Shown here piece by piece: positions 23,968-36,152 of a DNA stretch of 64,000 nucleotides. Source of the DNA: Acholoe squamosa (lineage: Eukaryota > Annelida > Polychaeta > Phyllodocida > Polynoidae); the NCBI GenBank assembly GCA_949317995.1, contig OX439043.1, positions 62,141,339-62,205,338 on the forward strand. Reading direction: 5' to 3'. Numbering within the stretch: the first letter of the stretch is position 1; every line of letters begins with the position of its first letter. The notes below the pieces were generated by a model. The model searched no databases. It had not been told where the DNA came from and worked only from the letters and a program-made list of their open reading frames with translations. The translations under genes were made by a program, and so were the position numbers.

Positions 23968-24427
23968 CATCCTTACAAAATGGTACGGAAGTCGCACATA
24001 GAAAATGTTTAGTTATTGGTATATTCATTTACAGCTCATCAAGAGCTTTCATTTGGTATATAACACTTGCATATTTGAACTAGGTGTACCTCTGTGGATC
24101 TTCTGTCGGTAAATTCAGTCATATCAATTAAAAATTGATTAAACTTAGATAATTGACATATCAAACATATAATAATTTATGAATCCTATATAATTCCTAT
24201 GTAAGTCTATATAACCAAGAAAACTATAGCTATGTTTTTTTCGGCATTGGAGGCTTAAATTCAGTTTAGTAGGCAAGGATTCTGAAAGATATCTACCCAT
24301 ATGTTAAAAAAATGATAAAATATCAATTTTAAAAAATCTGATATTTTTTACACTATACCACTTGAGAAGCCTATATCTAGGCTTCTACATGTGCGACTTC
24401 AGTACCACTTTGTTGGGATAGATGCAC
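23968..24427. mobile_element. Nested MITE-like element with inverted ends
   Basis: The left end reads CATCCTTACAAAATGGTACG then GAAGTCGCACATAG. The right end, reverse-complemented, reads CATCTATCCCAACAAAGTGG then TACTGAAGTCGCACATG. It interrupts the repeat array between GACATATGTGACC and ACTTATGTACACATGG. A similar end, TTTTGTAAGGATAGATCACA, occurs alone at about 25,949. The interior is AT-rich and non-coding. Confidence 0.6.
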
Positions 24428-24543
24428 TTATGTACACATGGATTGGTCACGGGACATATACACATGGATTGGTCATGGGACACACAAGGAAGGTTGGTCA
24501 CAGGATAATATAGACCTCAATATTGATGTTCAGCATACATAGC

Positions 24544-24608
24544 CCTGTGGCCTATGTGGTAGGGCATAAAACTTTGCATCTGAGACTTGCAGACTCGAAT
24601 CCCTGCCA
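24544..24608 (+). repeat. tRNA-like unit 1 in the array
   Basis: GTGGCCTATGTGGTAGGGC resembles an A-box region and CAGACTCGAATCCCTGCC a B-box region, at tRNA-like spacing. An AT-rich tail follows. This is likely the head of a tRNA-derived SINE amplified with the array. Confidence 0.4.
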
Positions 24609-24803
24609 AAATATAGATTTTTTACTTTTACACATGAGCTGGGCGGGTCAGAGGACTGGTAAACATTTGGTCACAGGACATATACACATGGGTTGATCAT
24701 AGGACTACATGAGGAAGGTTGGTCACAGGACCACATGAGGAGTTGGTCACAGGACATAGAGATTGTATATATAGACTTCAATTTTACACTCTTGCTTACT
24801 TCC

Positions 24804-24870
24804 TTCTGTGGCTAAAGTGATAGGCCTTGGACCAGGCATGCAGATCCTGCAGTTTTGAATCCCTGTTAGG
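24804..24870 (+). repeat. tRNA-like unit 2 in the array
   Basis: GTGGCTAAAGTGATAGGCC and CAGTTTTGAATCCCTG occupy the same relative positions as the A- and B-box regions of unit 1. It is more diverged at the B box, consistent with decay. Confidence 0.35.
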
Positions 24871-27034
24871 GTACAATTTTGTTTATCAAACATTATGGTT
24901 GGGTCATCAGGAGGGGTTGGCTACAGGACATCAGGAGGAGTTGGTCACAGGGCATGGTCCCATGGACCACCCTGTGTATGGGCCCCCCTCCTCCTTCATG
25001 GCATCACAAGTATTTATGCCCCTGCCCCTTCCCTCATCATAAAAAGGGCACGTCACCTGTAATTGCCTGTGATGGTCTGCACTATGTAATACCTGATGTG
25101 TAAAGTGTGGCTTTTACAAAAGGGTGAACCCCATGCTTGCACAGAAACATGTTGAATGCTAGAGGGTATATGGTGCATTCTGTGCATTTCTCTAGCACAA
25201 TTAAGAGGTTGTCCTAGGCTCTTTTACTACAGAAGTGAGGGGCTGAGGGACCATTTGAAAGTTTGGGAGGACAATGCTTGATCAGATACTGGCTCATGAC
25301 CATGGTTGGGGAGGGGAGGCATGAGGCTTGGGAGGGGGATAGCATTGTAACTTGCAATGATTCACCTACAAAGTCAAGACAAAGAAAAATATGAGCCATT
25401 AAAGGGAATAATTTTGATTTTAAATTGGGGCATGGGTATAAAGCATATTTGTGTTTTCACCAAACCAGGCATATCTTGCACATTCTCAACCAGAGAGAAT
25501 GAGGTATAAAGGGTGAAAATAATGATTTTCACCAAATCAGTCTTATTTGGTCCTGAATAGATTAGTATAGCTGCAATATTGTAGAAGTTCTTGCAATGAA
25601 AAAAGGGTAAGAATCTTGGTTTTATCTCTGAACATACTATTTTGATATATAGCTCATGTTACAGTTTTTGAAAGCTGCTGGAGTGGCCTATTCAGTACAA
25701 AATATAATGAATATTCCAAATATGGTTACCATCGTAACCTGAAACCCTCCATTTGGTGTCAATAGGCAATATCCCCTCATTATGATATTAACATCCAGTG
25801 GGCTATGATGAAATACACATAATTCTATAGCTATCTGAAAATCTGACTAAAATTGTTTGATACAGCTTATTTGACACCTATTTTACCAAAAAGTTATATT
25901 TTTATCTTTAATGGCCTGTATCTATGTTCTCAAAATGCAACTTATCCCTCATTTTGTAAGGATAGATCACATATGTGGCAAACTATGTACAGATCTATGT
26001 AGTTACATGCCCCTTCAGGCAAAACTGCTCTGACCTACAATGACCAGTTCCCTACCACGCATGCAAACAGTGCTGGCTGATTCATGGTACCAAATTTAGT
26101 CTTGCATGGCTGACACTTTGAATAGATGTATTCTGCCTCATGTATTATCTAAATATGAGATGTAACATATGGATTGTTACCTGATGCCAGCAATGGTACC
26201 AAGCAGTGTTGAGGTCATTTGAGGTTTCTTTCTACATGGAATATCTTAGCAAAGTCAATGCAACATGTTGGAGACATCAAGTGGTTAAGTCAGGGGTAAC
26301 TTACCCTACCAGTTGTAAAGCAAAGTGGGTAAGCAAAGGATATGGGAGAGAAGATGCAGACAGCAATAGGAAAGTGAGAGATGTTGAGAAGGGCAGAACT
26401 TATATATCTAATCATTCAGTATTTCAAATCAAAGGTCTCACCAACACACCACTTTATGTAAGGTCCATAATTTGGATACCATAATAACCAAAATAACCAA
26501 ATAATTGACTCATTTGTCACAAAGTCCAAGCATACCCCCAACATTCAAATGGTTTCACAGCCTTTTTGTAGAAGCCACACTTTATATGTCAGGTATTTGA
26601 TAGTACAGGCAATCACAATGATAACTGTGGACCTAAGATAATGGAATGCATCACTGCATAGGTTCATTTTTAGACATTGTATGACCCTACAGATGGAAAA
26701 ATTTGAATTCTTGTGAAGATCTGCTAAAAAATTTGTCCCTTTTTGTTGACTTTTGATCTGTATGTTAATCAACTTGCCAAGTGGACTAATAAACTACCAT
26801 TATCTCCTATGTATAAGGTACACCTCACGTATAAGACCTAGACTTTTAGAAAATGGTCAAAAAAAAATTAAAATTCATAACTTTATTTCTACTGAATGGA
26901 TTTTGAAAATTCACTCCAGAACCTCCTGAACCCTATGTCATATGTATCAATGGGGTGTGTGACATCTCTTGATCACCCTATTGCAGATTCATGGAGAACT
27001 AAAATCTGACATATAAGATGCACCTTATACATGG

Positions 27035-27765
27035 GAGATTCAGGTAACTAGTATAAAATAGTGTGTTATGATGAAACTTTTGATTGTGACCACTCAGCAG
27101 GTGTAGGAATGAGGAATCTAGTCAAAAGTTGATCGTAATTTGGCCTTTTTTGTTGATTTTCTGGTTGCTATGGCAACCAAAATCCAATGTCAACTATCCC
27201 TTTATAGCGTGACTAGATGTGTTCCAGTGAGACCTATAATTTGAGGTATTATTTGACTGTATAGGTCAGCAATCAGGTTCCTGGCTTGGATTTGACTACA
27301 AATCAGTCAATTATCTGTTTATTTTTGGTTGCTATGGTAACCAAAGTTACCATGGTAACAATGGAGCAGAGGTAAAGTGATGTATTATAGTGAGACCTTC
27401 AATTTGAGGTACTCGATGATCAGATATGTGGAAAAATGAGTGATCTAGTTAAGATTTGTGATAAATTAGATAGTTTTGTTGTTTTATGGTTGCCATGGCG
27501 ACCATATTGCTATAGCAACCAAGGTATTTGTGTGAGATGGTGTAACTCAATGAGAGCTTCGATTTAAGGTATTATATGACCACATTGATGAAGAAATGAG
27601 AATTTTTGACAGGATTTTCATTTTTTCCTTGAATTTTTGGTTTTTCAGCTTGGGAACATTATTTTTTTGAATCTACACCCAAAAATTGACCTAGGAATGT
27701 ATGTTCCCAAATTTTACTCTGAAATGCCCCTAGAAAGTTTCAAAGCTCATTTTGATTCTAGTCTA
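27035..27765 (-). repeat. Right long terminal inverted repeat
   Basis: Inverted copy of 21,788-22,555. Carries GGTTGCTATGGCAACC near 27,170, GGTTGCTATGGTAACC near 27,330, GTTACCATGGTAAC near 27,347, and GGTTGCCATGGCGACC near 27,487, the counterparts of the X-box-like sites on the left. Confidence 0.85.
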
Positions 27766-28500
27766 GAAGGCAATCTGCCAAGAATGCTACATTTCTCCTT
27801 TGATTTCCTCTAAATACTCACTCAAAGCATCCTTTGATGCATATCACCTCCACCTCCCTTTTCTCCTTCCTTTTCTAACCTCAGTCATCACTGCTGTAGA
27901 AGCTAGTGTGAGCATTCAAGGTTAGGTAGTGACTGATGATGGCTCGTTATGGTAAATGGTCCATTATTTATACCACTGCTTCCAATTACTTTCTTTCAGG
28001 GACTTGTACTTTGCTGACTTCACTATCCTAGTTACGTGTTATTCAAATAACAAGGTGACTAATTATGAATCTGTTTGTCTTGAAACAGATTTTTTTTTCA
28101 GCTAAAAATAGTTTTTTTCATTTTTCTTGGAATAGAATTACTTTTGGCCATGATGATGTTTAGAGAAGCCAGCATTCTCCCTGTTTATAACTAACTACTT
28201 GAGTTGACACCAGATTTAAGAACTCAATTGGTGCTCCCCAAATAGAAAGGACCTTTCTGCTCCTAGGGGCGATTCATTCTGAAAAGACATATCAGGGAGC
28301 AATTCTTATTTGCTTAATAACAACTTTAGACTGACTGTAATGTGAGAGGTTGTTTTATCAGATATTGTTTTTGAAAACATGGCAACCATCGTCCTTGGAA
28401 AATATCAGGAACATTTTCTTATGTAATATCCAAGAAAGCCGGTCATTTATTCCCAACAATATACCCTGAAGGACCCAGGTATGTCAAATTCTGCTGCCAC
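27766..28500 (+). repeat. Duplicated block, copy 1, right part
   Basis: Collinear with about 61,722-62,430. Shared landmarks include CACTCAAAGC, TTTTCTCCTTCCTT, GAAGCTAGTGTGAG, TTATGGTAAA, TTGAGTTGACACC, CCTAGG(G/T)GC(G/A)ATTC-type sequence, CAATTCTTATTTG, and GGACCCAGGTATGTCA. It resumes exactly where copy 1 broke at the 6-kb insertion. No open frame is conserved. Confidence 0.8.
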
Positions 28501-28779
28501 ACACACATTGAAATCCCCAGAATAGCTTTTAAGAAATGATATCAATCATATTAAGAATGAGCTTTACTATAGATATCTATGGGGACTCATTCTTGACAGG
28601 GGCTTGAAGAAACGTGTTAGCCTAAAACGTAATGAAACACTCAGTTTGCAGCAATTCTCATGAACCTCTATTTATTTTGGTTCTTAGAATTGGGAAAGTT
28701 TTAATGAAAATCCAAAGAATTTTATTCTTTGACATCAAACGTTGCATCTTGCCCAATCATTGTCAAATATCCAACTTTT

Positions 28780-28970
28780 TTGTAAAATAGGTCTCCATTT
28801 TTAGAACACATTATCTTAAGTTTCAAAACCATTTTTTCTATTCAGTGCCCATAATGAGACACAGCAACTCATTCAGACAGCTTTTACTGCATTTTTTTAT
28901 AATCTTAAAGGTTTGTTGCAACCTCTTTGAGAATAAATTTTCAATGCTGCTAAGAAAGTGAAAAGGGGGT
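28780..28970 (+). repeat. Dispersed repeat family D, copy 1
   Basis: Matches 33,195-33,345: GACA(C)AGCA(G)CTCATTCAGACA, TTT(T)GCTGCA-like, CTTGCAA/GTTGCAACCTCTTTGAGA versus GCAATCTTTTTCAGAGA, and TTTTCAATGCTG. It is diverged and short. Confidence 0.6.
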
Positions 28971-31134
28971 TCTTTAATGGATCATCTTGGGTCTGTTTAT
29001 AATGGCCACCATGGCACCACATGATTGTGAGAAATAATGTGAATGATTGATATGGGGCCACTAGTTGTTGCCTGTTCTCCGAAGTATATTTGTTTTGGAA
29101 TTTAAGTCTTTCTGACCGTAAACCAAAGGCCAGCTTTCCAATTGGTTTGATTCATGAATTAACTGGAAATGAATTTCAGACAGGAAATGTGCTGGACAAT
29201 TTTGTTCCCAACTTCAGTGGTACTTGGAGACCTATTCTTAACAAGACTACATAATTATATTTGCACAAAACATTGAATCAACGTTGAAATAACTTTGATC
29301 ACAGTTGAAATATTTATGGCTTATGGAAATGGTGGGTTAATTTCCCAAATCGTTTTTAATGAACATTATGATAACCAATGTCCTTGCAAATATCATAGAA
29401 TAGGATATCAGAAGTGTATTATTCGCTTTGACAAAATACTGCATGACACATCAAGAGAAGACTCTTCATATAAATATTGTTGAATTTGATGGTGCCATCC
29501 TTTTTTGAATTTTGTAAGTTGCACTATGAGACACGTCCGGAACATTGCCAGAATCATATCGAATTATATCATAAGTGACTCATTCATAAGTGACTCATCC
29601 TACTGGTGAACTCAACTGAAAGAGATCTGTTTAACCTTGAACTCGCACTTTAATTGTGTCAAGTGGTCCATGAGAACACGTATTTAGGGAGGCACAGGAA
29701 GGAAACTAACACGATAATTAGCAGCTTTGAACCGCTTATCCAGGAACTAACTATATAGCCTCAATGCTGATGAACAAAGAAAACAAATTAAAAAAAAAAA
29801 TGTTGTTTTGTCTAGTCGGATTAGAGCTTGGAGTATGTTACCCGAGTCCCCGTTTTCCCCACTTTTTTTATGTTTCATGATGGTAACCTCATTTGTCAAT
29901 GATTTTTTTACCTTTCAGCGAAGCCACATATAGGCTTCATTTATTCAATGCCATCTCATGTGCAAAGTAGTCGTAAGGTAATTCTTACACTGAATGAAAT
30001 CGGAAATAGTGGATAACAATCATAGATCTTGAACTAATGGCTTTAAATCTATGAGATAATCTATAGTTAAAAAAAGGAACTGTCGATATGAGTCCATTCT
30101 GATTTATCAGACTATCGTTTATATTGGCTGTACACAGGCATATGCTTTGTCCAGATTAGTAAATAATTTGCCGAGTGCTTTGACCAGGTCGATGTGAGAA
30201 ATGGCTAACAACTAATTATAGAATAATAAAAGAAAATTAACATAAGAAACTCAAGGGTACAGTCGTCACTGGTCATGGAAACCCTCTACCCCATAGGATT
30301 TTACTGTTGGTGTATCAGAAATGCTGCAGATGTATGGGTTGTCTAGTTGGGCCTATGACATTACATCAGACAGGAAAGAAACATGATAGGGTGTATGACT
30401 ACCTAATTTAGGATCATATGGATAGAACACTGACGGTGGCAGCCATGGCACTAACGTACCTGTCGACATCTAGGTTAGTACTACGTTGTGTTCATTTTGT
30501 TCCTGTGCTCCCCATTCTAAATATGTATGTACATTCTTAGTCAATAACAAGGACTACATAAATACATTCTATACGTGATGGATTCAATGAATTGCAACAC
30601 TGCAACACTAGCCCATCTCCTCCCCACACCTATATGGCCTCACCTTCTGCAATTCTTGGACAGGTGTCAGAAGTAATAAAGGCAGATTCGTAATTGTGTT
30701 GAAGGTGATGTGGCAAGGTGTATTGGGTTGCTCTGTTCATCACTTTAACTTAAGTAGGGGAAATTAGCAAGTCTTTTGCTCTGAGCTAGTGACTGTAAAA
30801 TGGTGTTGAGAGTCTAGATGCAAGAGAAAAATGCCATATAGTACAGATGGTTAGCATATTGGAAAGTATTGGACATGAATATATAGGTGAAAGGAAGACT
30901 CATGGAGATTCCTATTAATGTAGGACAATAATATAGTATTACTGTTTGACAAGTAAGAATTCCCATAACTGATTCAAAGATTAGAAACTGTACATAATCC
31001 TACTATTGATATACAATAATATTGAATGGTTGAATGTGAAATGTCACAGGAAGAAGGGCATGGGAAGGCTCTCACAATTTTAACATTTTGATGGAAATTG
31101 AGATATTGAAATGAGATAATACAGGCACATGGCC
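28971..31134. other. No gene seen
   Basis: AT-rich sequence. A fragment of repeat family A lies at about 30,630-30,715. The 62-codon frame at 29,295-29,483 has no recognisable features. Confidence 0.5.
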
Positions 31135-32391
31135 AATCAAAAGGTTAGATTGTCGTACTACTGTGGAAGCAGATGGTGCTACCCTGTCTAAACTATCGCT
31201 CAGTGATTTTGAGAATGCACCAAACTGGGCAATAAAAAAAGAGTACAGGAGGGTGCTGCTCCTAAAGATGAGAAATGGTAGGTTTGCCTAAGAAGTGTCT
31301 CACCTGCAGCAGTCTCCTTCTTTTTAGTCCTAACTCAAGAACACTTGAAATACTGTATGACAAACGTAGGTATCTCATAGTGCAGCACACACTATTTTAA
31401 GTAAGGCAGGTGCCTTGTGAGATTTATATTGTGATTGGAAGTTGAATGGTGAAGTAGAGCGTAACTTCTGTGGAAGAGAGGGCATCTACTCCCAGCTCTA
31501 TTTAGCATACGAGCAACATCGTTCTGGCCTTACAGAACAACTGTCTACGAATCCCAAAGGCCTTAGGGATGTGCATGTGAATGACCTGCATGAGAGAGTG
31601 GAAGGGCATGAGCTGGTCATACATAGAAATAGGTAGCTACTGGTCCTAATGTATTGTCTAAACACAACCTTGTAGTCACAAGATGAGCACAACGAAACCA
31701 AGACAAGTCTGGACGACCCATCAGGGATGCATAAGTTAAGAGTCCCATATGGAGAGGAGCTAGATTATGGAACCATTTGATTTCCAAACAAGAAAATCAG
31801 GACACCCAAGACTGCCTACAAATAAATGTTTTTGCATATAGGCGTGCATTTTACATTTTTTGTTTACTATGAAAAGCTAGCCTTAACATTATGTGGATTG
31901 TTAAATAAAGATTTCTATAATGGGAAATTACAAACACTTGAACGGTCAATATTTCACAGGGGTTAAAGGTAATTACAAAAACAGAACAGAACATAATTTT
32001 GAGTGTAGCAGGGCAGGTTCGTCTGGTAAAATAGATGGAACCAGCATACCAGGAACCTCTCCTACCCTGCCCTCATCCACAAATTTAACCTCAAATTGGC
32101 CAGACACTTGCATGAAAATTAATGACCCCTACCTCTATTGTTAAAAGAATAACCAGCACTCCCCTCAGGAGGGATCAAATGATTTTACCACCCCGCCTGT
32201 TGATAAATAATGACCAATCTCAACTATAGGATAAAAGGTGCATAGGCATATTGTAGGCATGGAAGTGCCACCTACTTCTAATAACGAAGTCGGAGATGGA
32301 GTATATGTTGAAGGTTACATGATGATTTATTACCCTTGTCTCCACCCCATTAAAATAAACTTAAGCAGTACGACAATCTAACCTTTTGATT
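31135..32391. mobile_element. 1.26-kb element with 25-bp perfect terminal inverted repeats
   Basis: AATCAAAAGGTTAGATTGTC followed by GTACT at 31,135-31,159 is matched exactly as a reverse complement at 32,367-32,391. Perfect 25-bp ends 1.2 kb apart in otherwise unrelated sequence indicate a non-autonomous DNA transposon. Open frames inside are at most 74 codons (31,442-31,636 and 31,920-32,144) and match nothing I know. No clear target duplication was found. Confidence 0.6.
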
Positions 32392-34390
32392 TGCCGTGAG
32401 AAAAGGCCCCAGTTTGCCATGAGGATATGCCACACATTTCCATGAAAATAGGCCTTAGTTTGCCACACATTGCCCTAAAATAGGGCCGAGTTTGACTTCT
32501 GGGGACAAATATTTTTGCCCCCCCCCCCCTCGTATAGTGCCGGCGGATTTGCTTGGCATTGTGGGGTATAATCCTTTGGCTTCCATGGATGAATGCATTG
32601 TGCGTGTATTATGTATAGTAAGAGGCAAAATAGTGTGTGGCACTATGTGCATGATCAGGATGGAGAGGAAAGGGCAAAAGGTAATGACACTAAAAAGGAG
32701 GGGCGTGTTATTAAGACCATCCAGTCAATAAGGGGAGGGGTGGGGGTTGCAGAAATATGTTCACTCCACTTGGGCAAAGTATTGATCAGAATGACTCTGC
32801 AGCCTCATTGTATGAACAAGATTTGTTCATGAGTTAACAACTGTGACACCCCCATCCAAGTAACTTCATCATTTTATCTTTCAATTTTGGTACCTACGGG
32901 ATGACTTTGGCCTCCAAACTACTCAGCTATCTTAGAATATGTAATATCAACCACAGTTTCAATGATAAGATGCACATATTAATCCCAAAGCAACATTTTA
33001 ATTTAGAAACTATGGGTATTTTTTCCTTCCTCCCATGGAGAGAATTTGAATGTCAATCAAAACGATATTATTGAATCTTTAAAGCATATATTGTTGTCAG
33101 GGATATTGAAATAAGCCCAGAGGTTTTGTGATACTACTAGCCAGTCCTTATATATAGAACTCTGATATTAAAGTTAAGAAGAGGTGATAATCTTATAAAT
33201 TCTGGACCTTGTCCTTTTTGCTAACCATTAATGAAAGACAGCAGCTCATTCAGACAACTTTTGCTGCAATCATTCGGAATCTTAACACTTTCTTGCAATC
33301 TTTTTCAGAGACTTCAGTTTTCAATGCTGTCGTGAATTTGAACAGGATTTATCTGATCTAACTAATGAGTTTCGTTCTGAATTCAGGTCTTTGTGGAAGG
33401 GACTGTGAACCTGTTCCAATGAGATCGGGTCATTCGGTTTCGAGATTGGCCACAAAGATAAAGTTCAAAGGGGAAGTTGCAGAAAGGTGTTCTAAGTAAT
33501 TTTATTTCCAAGTCTGTATCAATAGTACTGGGAGATTTAGTTTAGCTCACTATAACTGATGATACATGGTCATTGTCTATATTTGAACTTTACTAACACT
33601 GGAATTATTGTATATAATATATTATCTTGGTCCACAAATCCATGTATTTTCTCTACTTATCGCCATTTCCTCACGGATTTCCAATACACAGGTCTTTTTT
33701 TTTTATTTTGACTCAAATAAAACCTTTTTTTTAAAAAAGAATTAATCTAGGTATCAGCATTTTTGGAGCAATTGCAAGTGGCCTTTCATAGTGAGTTAAC
33801 TTGTTATGTTGTTTGTGGTTTGTTATTCAGCCTATACCTATATACACCTCAACAGAAGCATAAATATAGGTGATCATCTTACTATAAGAAGATGTACATC
33901 TACAAGTCTTCGTAGACACAGGTATCATAAAGTGACAATGCCCAAGTCTATATAGGATCTGGTGTTGAAAACAAGTCTACCTTTAATCATGGCTCAGTGT
34001 TTCTTCTAAGGAAAACCCTACAAAATTAGGGCTCTCCATTACCCTTCTACTATAGTGTATCTATAAATTGCTCTCCAGGAAAACTAACCTGAGCCAGTAA
34101 AGTTTATTCCACACTCTTATTTCTATTCTATACTCAGCCCTGCATCACACATATAACCTTTTCTTTATATATTACTGAATTTATCAGTAAACAACTAATT
34201 AAGCAGTGCTAGAAAGCCAGTATGGTGTTAGCCCCCAGAACACTCATTACCACTGGAGTGGCTAGCCATCAGAGCATCCTCATTGCCTCGGAGGAAGGTG
34301 GCAATGCACTCACAACTACCTTCAGGGTGGGTCATTTCCTTACAACTTGACTATATCTCATTCATTACAACTTCATTTTCTTTATTCATA
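32392..34390. other. No gene seen; family D copy 2 inside
   Basis: A run of C at about 32,519-32,529 creates spurious frames. 33,195-33,345 is the second copy of repeat family D. Nothing else was recognised. Confidence 0.5.
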
Positions 34391-34480
34391 TAAAGGGAAT
34401 CCCATAGAATTTTAAATACCATAGGTTATTAAAAAAAAGGGAATCCCATAGAATTTTGAATAACATAGGTTATTCGTACT
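34391..34480 (+). repeat. Short tandem repeat, about 48-bp unit, two copies plus fragments
   Basis: GGGAATCCCATAGAATTTT followed by AAATACCATAGGTTATT or GAATAACATAGGTTATT appears twice. A decayed third unit with AAATACCATAGATTATTC follows near 34,518. The start GGGAATCCC is self-complementary. Confidence 0.75.
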
Positions 34481-34857
34481 AAGCAACCAAAAACTGATAA
34501 TAATAACCTTAGAAGCTTAAATACCATAGATTATTCATATAAGAAAAAAAATTTTCCTGAACCCTCTCTCAATGGCATTTAAGCACAGAGAATAGGAGTC
34601 CCGAGGAAAGGGTTTCCCTAAAGGGGAGGGTATAAAAAAAATGGGGCTTGGTTTTTTGGGGGTGAAGAATTTGGCAGTCACAGACTATTCATATCTCTAG
34701 AGGTTTAGGTCACTACCCAACTTTTTTTTATTATTACCGACTTTTTTTTTATTATATTTTTCTTGAGCACAAGTATACGGCTTATTCCATAAGACTCATT
34801 AGCGTGATAGAAGCCAAGTAGACTATGGATTTTAAGGCTTTAGGGATGGCCAGAATC

Positions 34858-35600
34858 CTCATGGCCAAGGCATTTAACAGCTACCCTGAAAAATGGCATT
34901 TATGTTGACTGTGATGAATCAACAGTTGGCACTACACTGTAAGAAAATGACTGTATCATCTACCAGAGATCCTCATAAAACTGGTCAGTGAGCCACCATA
35001 AGTGTATTGCATTGAACCACTGTATTTTTTTACAAGAAAACCAAGATGACAGTGGTATGCAAATGTGCAAGGAATCTCTGTGAAAATAGCGACAGATCCC
35101 TGGCAACGTTGGGACAAGGATTACAGCGTTGTTTTGATGATATTGTTTACAGTGTGTTTTAAATTAATACCCAGTGCCAATTGATTGTGTCATTTTGTAC
35201 AAAACATAACTCGTCCTGAAAGCTGATAATTTCAGACTCTGACAACTGAAATAATGATGTGGAAAGTGATGAAGTATATCATGTTCTTAATTTATGGTAG
35301 GGAGCTCAGATGATGGGCCAACCAAGAAGCCTGACAACTGCTAGCTCTGAAACACTGGCCAATATCTGAAGGACACTTTAAGGCCTCACCCTCTACCAAC
35401 TTTCAGACAGGTGTTGAAGTAAAAAAGGCCAATTTATAACTAGACAGAGCCAGACATAAGTGACATGGCACAAGTTTGCTGTGGAAGCACTTCAGTTCAG
35501 GTACGGAACAGGTGGGCAGGCGCAGGTGAATAAACATTGAGATTATATCTATAATAAGTGAGTGGCTTAGCTGCGTCTGGATGGTTACTACAGTCAGTAA
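34858..35600 (+). repeat. Dispersed repeat family A, copy 2
   Basis: Direct copy of 5590-6330, without the roughly 185-bp extra segment present there, but with a different insertion around 34,940-35,210. It ends near GGATGGTTACTACA in both copies. Confidence 0.8.
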
Positions 35601-35650
35601 TACAAAAGTCAAGTAGATTATAGAATACAGGCCTACTCTCTGCAGGATTC

Positions 35651-36152
35651 TGAACAGATATCACGTGCCTCTGGCGAGCGCCACTGATCCACTGAGGGCC
35701 ATAACGCTATGGGGAATTAGATCACTTGTAGTGCTATAGGCAGTTGACCTGGATCAGCTTGATGCTACAGGCAGCTGATCTGAGCAAGCCTCGTCTTAAG
35801 GCCCAACTAGGTCAAAAGGTCATGACATTACACACAGTGATGGCGGTGAGCGGGCGGCCAGAGTCGGCCGCCGGTATGCAGTGATAGTGGAATTACAAAG
35901 ATTAGGGATTAATAGTGAACCAAATAATCATGCTCCAAGCTCTAATAGAACTAGAAACAATTAAAGGGCTAATGATACAGTCCCTACACTGTCCATCAGT
36001 GACTGACGGCCATCAGTTGGCCGTTAATAGAGGATTTGTTGTGTATCCCAAGAAAAGATCACCTGCCTATAGCAGTACATAGTGATCTCATTCCCCATAG
36101 CATTATGGAATCAGTGGTGCTCGCCAGAGGCAAGTGATATCCGTTCAGAGGG
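35651..36152. mobile_element. MITE-like element, about 500 bp, inverted ends of about 95 bp
   Basis: The left end reads TCTGAACAGATATCACGTGC then CTCTGGCGAGCGCCACTGAT, and later GCTATGGGGAATTAGATCAC and GCTATAGGCAG. The right end, reverse-complemented, reads TCTGAACGGATATCACTTGC, CTCTGGCGAGCACCACTGAT, GCTATGGGGAATGAGATCAC and GCTATAGGCAG. The interior has a GC-rich palindromic patch (GGCGGCCAGAGTCGGCCGCC) near 35,850. No target duplication was clear. No protein is encoded. Confidence 0.7.

Larger units (their letters stand above)
23870..24960 (+). repeat. Minisatellite/higher-order repeat with GGTTGGTCACAGGAC core and tRNA-like units
   Basis: Repeats of GGTTGGTCACAGGACATA and variants occur at about 23,873, 23,940, 24,440, 24,465, 24,495, 24,660, 24,718, 24,740, 24,910 and 24,940, often followed by TATACACAT or ACATGAGGA. 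Two higher-order units of about 260 bp also each contain a tRNA-like segment. The array is split by a nested MITE (about 23,968-24,427). A 71-codon frame through its end is an artefact. Confidence 0.75.
21788..27765. mobile_element. Six-kilobase non-coding element with very long terminal inverted repeats
   Basis: The first roughly 765 bp and last roughly 730 bp are reverse complements of each other with many substitutions. The outermost bases read TAGTCTGGAATCAAAA on the left and, reverse-complemented, TAGACTAGAATCAAAA on the right. The flanking sequence is continuous in the paralogous block at about 61,690-61,760: ...CTATGCCACTGTTTCCTGAA before the element and GAAGGCAATCTGCC after it correspond to ...CTATGCCACTGTTACCTGGAAGGAATCTGCC there. 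The block at 61.7 kb is thus an empty site, and GAA (21,785-21,787 and 27,766-27,768) is the likely 3-bp target duplication. No transposase-like frame exists inside, so it is non-autonomous. It contains a minisatellite with tRNA-like units and a nested MITE. The superfamily is undetermined; 3-bp duplications occur in Harbinger, CACTA and some other groups. Confidence 0.75.

Noticed and set aside
32492-32832. Overlapping 79-codon frames
   Set aside because: One runs from a homopolymer C tract. They are short and AT/GC-skew driven, with no domain.
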